A stretch of 64,000 nucleotides of DNA from Dipylidium caninum. Taxonomy: Eukaryota; Platyhelminthes; Cestoda; Cyclophyllidea; Dipylidiidae. Location of the stretch: contig QEYB01001355.1 in NCBI GenBank assembly GCA_017562135.1, forward strand, positions 186,001-250,000, written 5' to 3'. The translations under genes were made by a program, and so were the position numbers. The notes beneath the pieces were generated by a model. It was not told where the DNA came from. It ran no database searches and was given only the letters and a program-made list of their open reading frames with translations. This document shows, one piece after another, positions 35,161 to 45,744 of this stretch. The first letter of the stretch is position 1. Each line of letters starts with the position of its first letter.

Positions 35161-36400
35161 AGAGTTTGGGAAAAATGGGTTGCTGCCGAAAAGCAGTGGA
35201 GGCGTTTCCAGTTCCATAAGGAGCAGTGTAGTTGCCAGTGAATTCAATGCCAAAGCCAACATCATCGTTCTGACGGGTGACATAAGAAGCGGGACTGTTG
35301 TACCTTCCCGTAGACCCATAAACGCACCCCGGGGCGGGAGCCAGACGGATGGTGGAGTCGTCACAGAGGCTCCATGCCTTGTAGTAAAAATTGAGAACTT
35401 CCCACGAGATTCAATGCCGTCGGAGGAGAATCGCCGCCGCCGTCGGTATCTGAACTGGTGTGGGAGCCAGGCGAAGTGAGTGAATAAACAGCAGAAGGCC
35501 TCTGATGAGTTACAAGTGGTTTGATTCGAATGAACTCGCTGGTATCTGTGCGGTAGACCGAGTGGGTAGAAGATAGATGAGCTGTTAAGAAAATTAAAAA
35601 GGATTAAGAGAAAAAAACGGTAAAAAAAATATAACTTTTCAAAATATGAAACTAACTGTTATGCGTTTAACACGAGACTGCGAGGTGATAGTATGTGATA
35701 CGCGATGAGTGGGTTTTTCTGTCTGCAAGATGAGCGTTTGCCCCTTCTGAAGGACATGATGCACCCGATTAATAGCGTTTAGGTTGGGCTCGCAAGGTAC
35801 GATTGGTGGAGAGAACGCACGGGGACGTTTCTGGGACGAATCTGCATCATCAAACACCATATCCTCAAATTTAGAACGCTTAAAAGGCTTGCTTTTTGAA
35901 GCCCGCAGAATGACGAGGAGAAGCAGTAAATGAATCGGCGTTTGAAGGAGTAGAGCAGTTGCTCTCCCTTTCGGGCGTGAGGCCGAATTGTCTCTGGCGA
36001 CGTGTCAGTAGAAACGGTCTGGGTAGAGTCGTCCTGCGCGGGAAATAAGTCACATTTCGAGGAGCGATCAGATGAGGAGACGAAGTGATCGTTTGCATTT
36101 TTTTACTTCAACCTCATCACCCACAACGAGATCATTCCCAAGACCTATGAAACTAGAATTTAAAGCATCAGATACCAAAAATATCGATATCAATCGGTTC
36201 GGGCTTGGTTGCTGATTTTGATGTGACGTCCGTAAGCAGTGCATCCTCAAGATCCTTTTCAGTCAAATTATCAAAAATATCGGTAGTCCAAGTGTTTTCA
36301 AAGTCAAGGGAACTCTAAACCATATAACAAGATTTAGAACACATACAAGAGCTTCATCATCTAGTCCAGGAAATATGTCACCGAGTTCCAGTGTATCCAT
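35161..36400 (-). CDS. CREB3L-like factor, N-terminal activation-region exons
   Basis: ATG at 36400 starts an 18-codon exon (MDTLELGDIFPGLDDEAL), then a 32-base intron. Exon 36314-36176 follows (SSLDFENTWTTDIFDNL, then PEPIDIDIF), then a 31-base intron and an exon from 36144. Later exons end at 35657 (KRSKFEDMVFDDADSSQKRP) and cover 35581-35161 (SPGSHTSSDTDGGGDSPP, then TGRYNSPASYVTRQNDD). The acidic start and the Ser/Asp-rich SSDTDG segment are typical of CREB3L activation domains. The acidic Asp/Leu-rich N-terminus is recognised by character, not alignment. The 35581-35161 exon changes frame in an A run at 35386-35390, repaired by removing one base. The exons between 36144 and 35657 could not be resolved cleanly. 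Confidence 0.75.
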
Positions 36401-37946
36401 CGCGAACGACCTTCTCGCACGACCTTCACTTGTAAAATCCGCGTTAATAAGTGGGCGTTCATCAAAATTTTTGAACCATTAAAACGAATAATCCATATAT
36501 ACTGTAAAGTCTCTTAGGAAAATTTTGCAATAGGAGGCATATATAACCATAATTTACAGTACTGTAACCACAAATAATTACGTTTTGGATTAAGGAATTG
36601 TCGTCCGTGTATCAGGTAACGGTAAACAAATTACGAAATGCTGTTTAAAATGCAAATTTAACTTCAAAATTAGCCTCTATATATAACGCTCGACCACAGA
36701 GACTGTCCAGAGGGAACACCCAGCGGGTCTACCCGTAGAGAAGTTTTCGGCACCAATTAAACGCCATTGGAAAAAAACTTTTCTCAAACCGAGAGGAAAT
36801 ATATGTTATTCAAAGGGGCCTGCAAATTTGATCCACGGTTGTAAACGCATTGCATTGGGGAGTCAATTTAATGACGGACTTAGAAAACATAAACTTAATT
36901 ATGGGGAACAGGAATTAAATAACAATAATTTTTGTCTCGGTTGCTACTCCAGAAAATCTTAGATTTAATGGAATGTACAATGGTTTTCCCGTCTTTGTTG
37001 TGCAAAGTCCATTCGCAGAACAAAATCTATCAAATTGATTGGTCAGTTTATTGCAAGTTCTACTGGATTCTTGTAGAGTAGCATGTACAAACCTATGGTT
37101 TTATCGGCTAGTGACGCCATCTAGCCGGATACTGACACCTTGCCAACTCAAGCGACAATAAGTTCGTGTAGGCGTATATAAGATTGGTTAAATTCATAAA
37201 CGAACCAGTCCGATCCCAACGCGCGTGTACTTTGATTGAAACTCCAAAAATTTTATTACGGAACTTATATCACTCTTGTCTCACCATTTCACTCAACAAA
37301 ATGATTGACTTAAAATAGATAATTATTATATACATTGAAAGTTATAGTTTGTACACTTAATTTCGAAATTTTTGTTTTATTAGGCTTGCCACATTTTTGT
37401 TGTGAATTTGAGAGTGTGTTGGTGGTAGGAATGTGAGTTCAGTTGGATGTTCACTTTCCCTTTGTACACGAGTCTCTTTTGCGATTTCTTGTAGAGGGCA
37501 TTAATGCATTCTTAGGTGTTCCGGATTGATATGGCGAATAAAAGCGTTTGTTGTTTGGTTTTAATTTTTATGTTACGTCGACGAGCACTAAAGTAACACC
37601 TAATCGGCTCTGCGCAACCGGCTTTTGATCAAAACGGGACTTCCTATCTAAATTATTCTGTGCACATGTTACAGCTAAATTTTTTGGGAGAAAAATGTGA
37701 AAAATGCTCACTGTCAGAATTTATATTTTCTGACCACCTGGCCAAGGTAAATGAGGTTCCTGAGCAATCATTCTCCTTGAGAAGGATAATAACCTCGAAA
37801 GTGATTGCGACCTATCGAGTCTTTATGTACGATAAAAAGTTGCGTAATTGATGGGGCCGCAGGTCTTGTTTGGTCGCGTTTATTAAAAAGCCATTGGGGT
37901 CTCTAACGCAAAGTGTGGTGCGTTGTTCTCATTTGACATATTTTAG
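36401..37946. promoter_or_regulatory. AT-rich divergent intergenic region, CREB3L / TTC14
   Basis: About 1.5 kb between the ATG of the minus-strand CREB3L-like gene and the first recognised exon of the plus-strand TTC14-like gene. It is markedly AT-rich compared with the flanks and has no supported coding exon. A bidirectional promoter or two separate promoters must lie here, together with any 5' untranslated exon of TTC14. No particular element could be fixed. Confidence 0.5.
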
Positions 37947-40067
37947 GTCTCATTTCGGTGCAAAGCTTGAATATCTGCTCTCGTCAAGAGCAGAAATAAT
38001 CAGTCGCATGCATAGACCCCCTCCTGCAGAAGGCAACAATTTAGAAGAGCTTTTAGGCGAAGAACCAGTTCCACCGATACCAGTTCCTAAGCCTTATGTT
38101 CCTGTTTGGCCTGATGAAAAGGCCGCGGCATACTGCGCTCTTACTCCTCCGCTGGAAACTTTTATGGTTGTTCCTGATGAAACAAGGCGTGAACAATTCT
38201 ACCGTGTATGTCCGAATTCACCAATTAACCCGCTCTCCATGAGTCTTTGTTTACTTGCTACATCATTTTAGACGGCCCGTCAAGACGACATGCTAATTGG
38301 AACTGTCAGTGCTATTCAGGATTCAGGCTTGGTCATCACTTTGTTGGCTTATGATCAGGGACCTCGTCGTGATTTTGATGGACTTAGACTAACCGTATGT
38401 CTCATTCAATAATGAAGATCCGAACTTCTCAAACACGCACTATTGATGTCCTTATCATCTCTAACATTTGCAAGCGATGGATCGTTAGCCTAAAGGTTTT
38501 CAGTGAATGGTGTTCTCCAAATATTAGGATCGTTTCATAATAGTCCTTCAGGTTCACTGGGAGCACCGCTTTTCCGTTAGCAGGAAACCAGCCAAAACGA
38601 TTTCCATTAGTTGTTGAAGCCTGACGATAGCATCCAGGACGAGCGTTAATATACATGGTCAAATTACAACATTAGTGAGTTCTGCAACTTACTCGGCGGT
38701 AAGTCGCAGAAAATAGGAATATTAGTGCTATTAGTGTAACTGAATTGTCTCTTGAATCGTTGAATTCTTAAATTAGACAATAGTGCTCCGATAAAGTACC
38801 GCCGTATCGTCTTCATTTCGGTTTTAGGGTTTTTGTCCTGTCCGACAACTTCCCAAATACGCGACTCATGGAAATGCGTTTGACGCATTTCGGATGGGCG
38901 ATAAAGTAAGAGGTAAGTGAAAAACAGGCATCATGGGTCAGTGTTTACCATTTTAACATGCTTGTTTGTCTTTTAAGCTTTCATCCTGGACGTACATCAC
39001 ACGGGTCGTCTTATTTTAAGCATGAACGAAAAAGCTCTCAATACGAATCTCTATGGAGACATTACTTTGGTAATAATGCTTTCGAATAAACGTTTCAGCC
39101 TTGAGGCATCTGCTCTTCTTACAATTTCTTCGTTTTCAGGGAATCATTTCCGATGAAGATTTGCCACTCCATTATAGGTTTGATTTATACGCATTTGCTT
39201 TATCAGTTTTGTATAGGAAGCTTCAGAATCTCGATGGAAAATCTTTTGAGGCATGTCTTGTGGGAACACCACAGTTTCGGAATCCTGACGGCCTGCGTGT
39301 TCTCTGTTCCAGATTTGGTATCCCACGAGCCTCTGCTTGTAGCTTATTGCTCTCTATGGCCAAGTAGGTCCACTTTTTACTAATTGACTTTCGTTTTCAC
39401 CTCTTGACTGATTTTCTTACCTTAAAGAATAAATCTTCCAAAGCCTGAAATGGCCTGCGAACTACGGCGTGTCCAGCTCTACAATATGTCAATGAGACAG
39501 TAGGCTTATCTTAGTTTTTTTTTTAATGAGCTTTCATTTCTAGTGTGGCACAAGGCGTCAAATACTTTAAAGATGGCAGAAATACCGAAGCTCTTCAGTG
39601 TTATAATTTTGCCATTGAAGTTGAAAGTAGCAATGCCGATGCTTATGTTGCTCGGGGTGCATTGTAAGTTCTAGTCTACTGCTCGATTATTGCAATGAAG
39701 AATACTTAACGTGTTTTTGTTTCGTTAGATATGCCTCTATTGGTACGTATATCAAAGCCATCGACGACTTGGAGAAGAGTCTAACCCTTCAACCTAATCA
39801 TGCCAATGCAAAAAACTATCTTGGTCAGACGCTTTTGGCCTATGCTTGCGAGTAATGCACTTATAATCGCACTTTATACCTGGTTTTTTCTCTCCTAACC
39901 GTTTTTTTCGGGGTAGGTTGAGTTCCAAGGATCCTACAAAGGCTGAACAGCTACTTCGAAGGGCGCTTGATATAGACCCAAACAACTTGGAGGCTCGCGA
40001 AGCTCTTCGTGATCTGCCGGGAAGTGGCGTTAATGCTAATGCGAACCAAGGTCGTGGTGTTAGTATG
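37947..40067 (+). CDS. TTC14: TTC14-like protein, S1-like segment and TPR exons
   Basis: Nine exons join in perfect phase: 37947-38205, 38272-38394, 38828-38912, 38978-39069, 39140-39363, 39428-39499, 39544-39663, 39729-39851 and 39917-40067. They encode the TTC14 N-region (CALTPPLETFMVVPDETRRE), an S1-like RNA-binding stretch (DDMLIGTVSAIQDSGLVITL, then CPVRQLPKYATHGN and LILSMNEKAL), the middle region ISDEDLPLHYRFDLYAFALS and three TPR-like units (VKYFKDGRNTEALQCYNFAI, GTYIKAIDDLEKSLTLQP, AEQLLRRALDIDPNNLEARE). TTC14 proteins are nuclear, RNA-linked TPR proteins of poorly known role. The first exon follows a TATTTTAG acceptor. An ATG is available at 38008, but an upstream start exon is likely. 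No frame breaks were seen. Confidence 0.93.
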
Positions 40068-40137
40068 GTACGTGTTGAATCTATTTGGAAGGCAACTGTC
40101 TACAACTCTTTATCACTTCCCCTTATTCGCCGGCCAG

Positions 40138-43100
40138 CGATCTTGGTCTCGATCACCTTCACTTCCATCGGGAGGTAACAGTAGCAAACGGATTAATGCA
40201 GGAATGGGGATGCAGCAGCGTCACGATGACCGATCTCCAACTTCACCGCCGGGGGCTTCCCAGAGAAATGATCAGTACTCGCGATTTGAGAGGTCACGGG
40301 CCACTCTGGAACAGCTTGTGAATGAAGATCGGTCCAGGCGAGAGGCGATGCGGAAAGGCAGTGGTGCTGGCCGAGCTGGATCTGGCGATGGCTTCCAGTC
40401 ACCACCTTGTGAGTTTACTTCGTCGGATATTTTCCAAAGTATCTTGGATCCTTATTTTTGAATTGAGGGATAGAAGGTCATTGAGTCATCGTTTTTGGTT
40501 ACGTTTTTCCCGATTCTCATATACATGTTGAGGGTTCTTCACTCTTAAATGCTAGGAATACTTGATGGCTTTATGATATTTTATCGTATTTGTCCGAAAA
40601 CAAGTATTTTTAATCTTGAAGGTCCCCTGAATTCTCTTTTTTCATCAACACATTGTCCCAAAATTGGTGAAGTTTTCCTGTTGTTGAAATACATCGCTAT
40701 AACTATTTAGATGTAGAATCACATAATAGTGCCTTCAGTCGAAATATTTTGCCACAGAAATAGACAATGAAATGACTGAGTTCCGGAGGTAAGAGTCACG
40801 ATCGGTGGTATGCTCGATCGCGCTGAAGGTTCCTCCGAGAGAGAAGGTCCGTTTCTCCACGTCTGAAATGTTTTATTGTCAGGCACTAGGACACGGTACA
40901 GACTGCGTGTCGGTGGGAATGTAGTGGTGAAATGGGGGCAAGAGTCACGATCGGTGGTATGCTCGATCGCGCTGAAGGTTCCTCCGAGAGAGAAGGTCCG
41001 TTTCTCCACGTCTGAAATGTTTTATTGTCAGGCACTAGGACACGGTACAGACTGCGTGTCGGTGGGAATGTGGTGGTGAAATGGGGGCAAGAGTCACGAT
41101 CGGTGGTATGCTCGATCGCGCTGAAGGTTCCTCCGAGAGAGAAGGTCCGTTTCTCCACGTCTGAAATGTTTTATTGTCAGGCACTAGGACACGGTACAGA
41201 CTGCGTGTCGGTGGGAATGTAGTGGTGAAATGGGGGCAAGAGTCACGATCGGTGGTATGCTCGATCGCGCTGAAGGTTCCTCCGAGAGAGAAGGTCCGTT
41301 TCTCCACGTCTGAAATGTTTTATTGTCAGGCACTAGGACACGGTACAGACTGCGTGTCGGTGGGAATGTAGTGGTGAAATGGGGGCAAGAGTCACGATCG
41401 GTACTAGGCTAGATCGAGCTTAAGGTCCATTTCTCCGCCTTTGGGGTATCTTGGGTACTTAGCAAGGGGATAGGTAGGCTACTTGGAAATGGCAGTTTTT
41501 TTATAATAATTTATAATAGAGCTTTTGAACTTACGACATTTGTTTCTAAGTATGCTTCAATTTAATCACTTGCCCGTGTTATTACTTTTTATGCCAGTAG
41601 TAGTTTGACGCTTCGGCATTTGACACTGCTTCTTTTTCGGTTCCTAACGAAACATCCCTCATCCTTTTAGCTCGCGGTCGCTATGTTGATGATCGCTACC
41701 GCGACGATGTACGTGATTTTTCGAGCATACCATGCATAGCTAAAAACATTCAATCGACTTTTACATTCTTCCTTTTTTGTAGGTTAAACGGTCAGACAAG
41801 GCCGGTAGTCATATAGAAAAGAGCAACCTAGCCAAAATAGTTATCACTCGGGATCGCGTAAGCTTATTTCACTTAATTTTTATCTGCTTTGACCATGATT
41901 GTCAGTCATGTTCGATTTGAATAGTTTAACTTATGTGCCACCTCGAAATGTGCATTCAAATACATTTCATATCGACGACATCGACATTAGCTATAACCGG
42001 CCATTTGCTTCGCACCACCAGACTTTCTTGTTTTTGCCTTTTCTGCGTATACATCTTTTCCAGACCTGTCGCCTTCTGAAAGGTAAGAGGTTTGACAAGG
42101 TCAAAGGATTGAAAGAGATCAAACTTTAACATCCCTATACCATCGTAGAAGAGTTTTCATCACAGTTTGAAAGCCTTGGTTTTGTCTGTCTGGAGCCGAA
42201 TCTTTGTTATCGAGTTCGGTGACACTGAGCTCAAATAGCAACTCCCCCCCCTTCCTGAAACGCTTTTTCACTCAAGTTTGGAGGCAATGTGTGTCACTAC
42301 GGACCCTCGTGTCACCGAAATCAAAAGTCTATTCTTAGCCGGTATACAGTGTCTCTAGAGTGAAAGGCGTACTTCGTTGGTGCTTCTCTTCTTCAGCCTC
42401 CATTCTTATTGGAATATTTTATATGAAGTGACTTTTAGTTAATGTTGGTTGTGGTATTTGTAGGAATCACAACACTCCGTTTGCAAAGGTAGCCTTGCAG
42501 TGTTTGCATCAAACCTATCTCCACCGTTATGGTCCTACTGGGGGGTATCTGATCGAGGGGATGATGCGTTGTCTCCGCTGGTGTGAGGCTGCGCTTTCGT
42601 TTTAGTATCCACTCAAATATTGCGATGTGATTAACATGACGCTCAGAGAGCACCTGAGCTTCGGTTTTTCCTTGAACAACACGCGAATAGGACTATTTTC
42701 CAGCCGGAGTCTAACATCTTATATAGGATTGGCATTTTTGACTTAACGAACGCAGGCGCACTCGAGTTGCGCTCTACTTTTTACTCTTCCTTCATGCGAC
42801 TGAGTGTTTCACCTGTCTTAGTCGGGTCGGGTGATTCGGTGTGAGGACGAGGGTCAGTGGCAGGAGGACAGTGAACGCGAACGCGGCAGTGAATTGGGAC
42901 AACCGCGTGGCCGCCCGCGTGGCGGCGCTGTTATTGGCGGCATAGGTGGCGGTGAACGCGACTATCGAAGGCAAGTCGCCCTCTTTGAAAATACCATAAA
43001 GACTCCCTTTTCTCTATTTCTTTTTCATTTATGGGTTTTTTGTCCCTCAAATTTTGCTGGTTTTGGCCCCACATAGCAGGCAATTTTTTGCATTTTATTT

Positions 43101-44759
43101 TTTGTTACAATAGATACGAAGACAATCGGGATAGAGAATGGCGTGATGATCGTCGAAGGTTTGACGAACGTGACTTTAGGGATGATCGTGATCCCAAGAG
43201 GTGGTTCTCACGCTTAAGGCGTTTGGATCAAACTCGACCATAACTATCATCTTTTTTCCACCTTATAGACGTGAAGACTGGAAGAACGTGGATGATCGTG
43301 GCTCATCACCTAGTTAGTTTATTTACTTAGCCTGGCGTGTTAGTCCCATTTCCCCAAAATCACCTTTTTCCATTATCCCTCTAAAAGGTCAGGAGCGTCA
43401 GGATGATCGCCATTTGCCTCAATCTGAGTTCCAATACGACAGAAGAGTAAGCGTTTTTGCTTCCCTTTCGTCCGTTTGGATTTTTCATTACACTCTATTA
43501 CTTGCTTCCATAGGTCTACACTCCACCAAAGGACGCTATGGAGGTTGAAAACGGCGTTCTTACACACTACGTGAATAAGAGCGATTTGCCTCTTACATCT
43601 AAGACCCTTCAGGATCGAGTCCAACAGCGTTTGAAAGATATTGAGCGTCGTCATCGTGGTGAGCCGGGTGTTGGCGGCGGCGGCGATGGAAGTGATGGTC
43701 ATTGGCGCGGACGTGGTGGATTTCGTGGGACTGGCGACCGTGGATTCTACCCACGTGGCCGCGGCAATGGTCCTCGAGGCGCTCCTCGTGGCTCCTGGCG
43801 TGGTTCCTGGCGCGGAGACGATGGTGGTGATTGGAGAGGTGGTCGTCGTGGTAATTGGTACGGCAATCGGTAGGTCAATCGTTGCTTCATTTTCTAGCCC
43901 CCGCAAACATATATACTGAATAACGTCGAGTTATAACGCTCTCCAGTGACCGATACGGCGGTGATAGACGTGGTGGTGGCGGCGGTGGTGGTGGTGGCGG
44001 CGGAGACGGAGGACCGGAGGACTTCCGCAAACGCACGCGTCGCTACGACCGTTCGCGATCTCGTTCTGCCTCGAGGTCGCGTTCCAGGTCGCCGGTGTCG
44101 CGCTCGCGTCGATCGAGGGACAGTCGGTCGATGTCGAGGTCACGCTCTCATTCGTACTCGCGCTCGGTTTCTCGTTCACCCTCGCCTTTCCCCAAGAAGT
44201 GGGTTTGGTTACTCTCTTGGAAGGGGTTAATTTCATGCGGTCTAGCTCCAGAATCAACTCCAAATTCATTATAACTGGCGACTGCGCTTTGCCGAGTTGT
44301 AGAGGTCCTAGCTTAGTTGGTGCGTCGTTCTCGGCTGTCCATGGCCCGTTTCTCTTCTTTGCTTCTTTCCCGTATTCATTAGAGAAATCTTTACCAACTC
44401 AGAATGATTTTTGTCTCTTCGTTAATGGTGGTGGCACGTACCACTGGATTAGGCTCTCTTCTAGATTTCGCTTCCTTTGTCAATCTTTGTGCTCGGAGGA
44501 ACCGAATATTGGGTATTTTATATGACGCTTTAGACGCATCTCCCGGGCCCGCATAAAGACACCGCCGCTGGCGCCATTGACAAATCGTCAAAGTGATTCG
44601 GAGGAGCAGTTGGCGGAGGTGGAGCAGTTCGTGGCGCAGTTGCAGGCCAAGCGTCAGATGGAGGCGGAGCAGGCGGCGGCCGCGGCAGCAGGCGGCGCCG
44701 CCTCGGATCAACCGCTTATTGGGCCTCAGATGCCCGGGAGCACCCCCGCAGCCGAGTAG
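40138..44759 (+). CDS. TTC14: TTC14-like protein, RGG/RS-rich C-terminal exons
   Basis: Continues the preceding exons in phase: 40138-40408, 41671-41708, 41783-41857, 42822-42970, 43114-43200, 43269-43312, 43388-43446, 43514-43869, 43947-44198 and 44534-44759, with TAG at the end. The product carries RSWSRSPSLPSGG, a basic/acidic RDRE-type segment, EVENGVLTHYVNKSDLPLTS, an RGG box (RGRGGFRG, RGSWRGSWRG), a true RS domain (RSRSRSASRSRSRSPVSRS) and a C-terminal Glu/Gln helix (EEQLAEVEQFVAQLQAKRQM). RS and RGG regions suggest spliceosome or mRNP association. The intron 42971-43113 uses a GC donor (AG then GCAAGT), and phase confirms it. Vertebrate TTC14 has a charged Ser/Arg tail but, as far as I recall, no RGG box. 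Together the identified exons give about 935 residues. Confidence 0.88.
40793..41440 (+). repeat. 149 bp tandem repeat, four full copies plus a decayed fifth
   Basis: Units start GAGTCACGATCGGTGG at 40793, 40942, 41091 and 41240, exactly 149 bases apart, and are almost identical (for example one A/G change at about 41072). A fifth start at 41389 decays within 50 bases. The array lies wholly inside the 1.26 kb TTC14 intron 40409-41670. Each unit contains GATCG motifs and a GACACGGTAC..GTGTC stretch. Unit length is not a multiple of three, so the open frames across it are not coding. Confidence 0.97.
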
Positions 44760-45744
44760 TGTGTTCCTGGACCTCTACCTGTGTCGGTAGCTCCAACCAC
44801 CACCCCCTCTCTCACCGGTTGCCATTTCATACACCCCCCACCCGCCGCTGCCTCCTCCTCCTCCCCGGCACCCAATTTCCAATTTCCTAGAGGTGTGTGT
44901 GAGAGAGGATTTTAATCAGTGTGTTTTTAATGGGACTTTTGCCTGTCGGCCTGGTGGTGCTGAGCGGCGATTTCGGGGCTGTGGTCGTGGCAGCCGCCTT
45001 GATGAAATGGGATCGCGTCCTAGGCTGTGAAGGCTTAATGTGGCGCTAGGACGGTGTCGGTTCCCGTCTATCCCCACTCCCCCCCCCACTCTAGTAGAAT
45101 CGCAGATGGGCTTAGCGCCACGGTGCACCCCCACTTCGACGTTGGCCCCTCAGTCATGTGAGTTCTCCGCATTGGGCCCCGATGGAGTCGTTCAGAATCG
45201 TGGGAACTGGGCTATCGGCTGGGGTCGGCGGAGCAGCTTTCGGACGCGGGTGTGGTGAGTGTTGAGGCTGGAGGACGAGGGCGGAAAGTGTGCCCCCGGT
45301 GTGCGTGTGTGTGTCTGTGCGTGTCGGAGGGGCCTCCGGGGTCGCGGCCGACTGGGTGTCCTCGGCGCGCTCCCTCGGGCTTGGCGTGACAGCGCGGCAT
45401 CGGCACCCCCTGGCCTCGCGTGCATAACGAAGTCGCGAGGAGGAAAAGAGTTATTTTTGTGATCCTGGGGGGGGGGCGTGTGAGCGATGGGGGTGGAGGA
45501 GGGGGTTTACACAGTAATGAACCGGCCAGGGGGGGCGTTTGTGTGCGCGGGCGCCGCGCAGCCTGGGGCTTCTTCCTCGCCGACGGAGCGGACGCAGGCT
45601 CCGGGGCTGACGGCGGTGGGGGCGGGCGGGGTCGCCGGGTCCGTCTGCGTCACTCGGTCTTGGAGGGGTCCAGACGCCTAAAAGGGGTTTGGAAAAGTGA
45701 CGGGGCGAAGTGGCGCCCGCCGTCGCGCGGGCACCTCAACTCAC
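44760..45744. other. Tail-to-tail gap between TTC14 and nesprin
   Basis: GC-rich DNA with homopolymers of C and G (45078-45089, 45467-45476). The TTC14 stop is on the left and the last nesprin exon I can support is on the right. A minus-strand frame from an acceptor near 45680 (CCCTTTTAG) is open for about 57 codons and could be a nesprin end exon, but it has no hydrophobic KASH-like segment. Confidence 0.45.

Noticed and set aside
40876..41371. Repeated identical ~65-90 residue open frames on both strands.
   Set aside because: They are translations of the 149 bp tandem repeat. The unit is not a multiple of three and the array lies inside a phase-confirmed intron.
40793..41440. A CRISPR-like array because of evenly spaced repeats.
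   Set aside because: Whole 149-base units repeat with no unique spacers, and the context is a eukaryotic intron.
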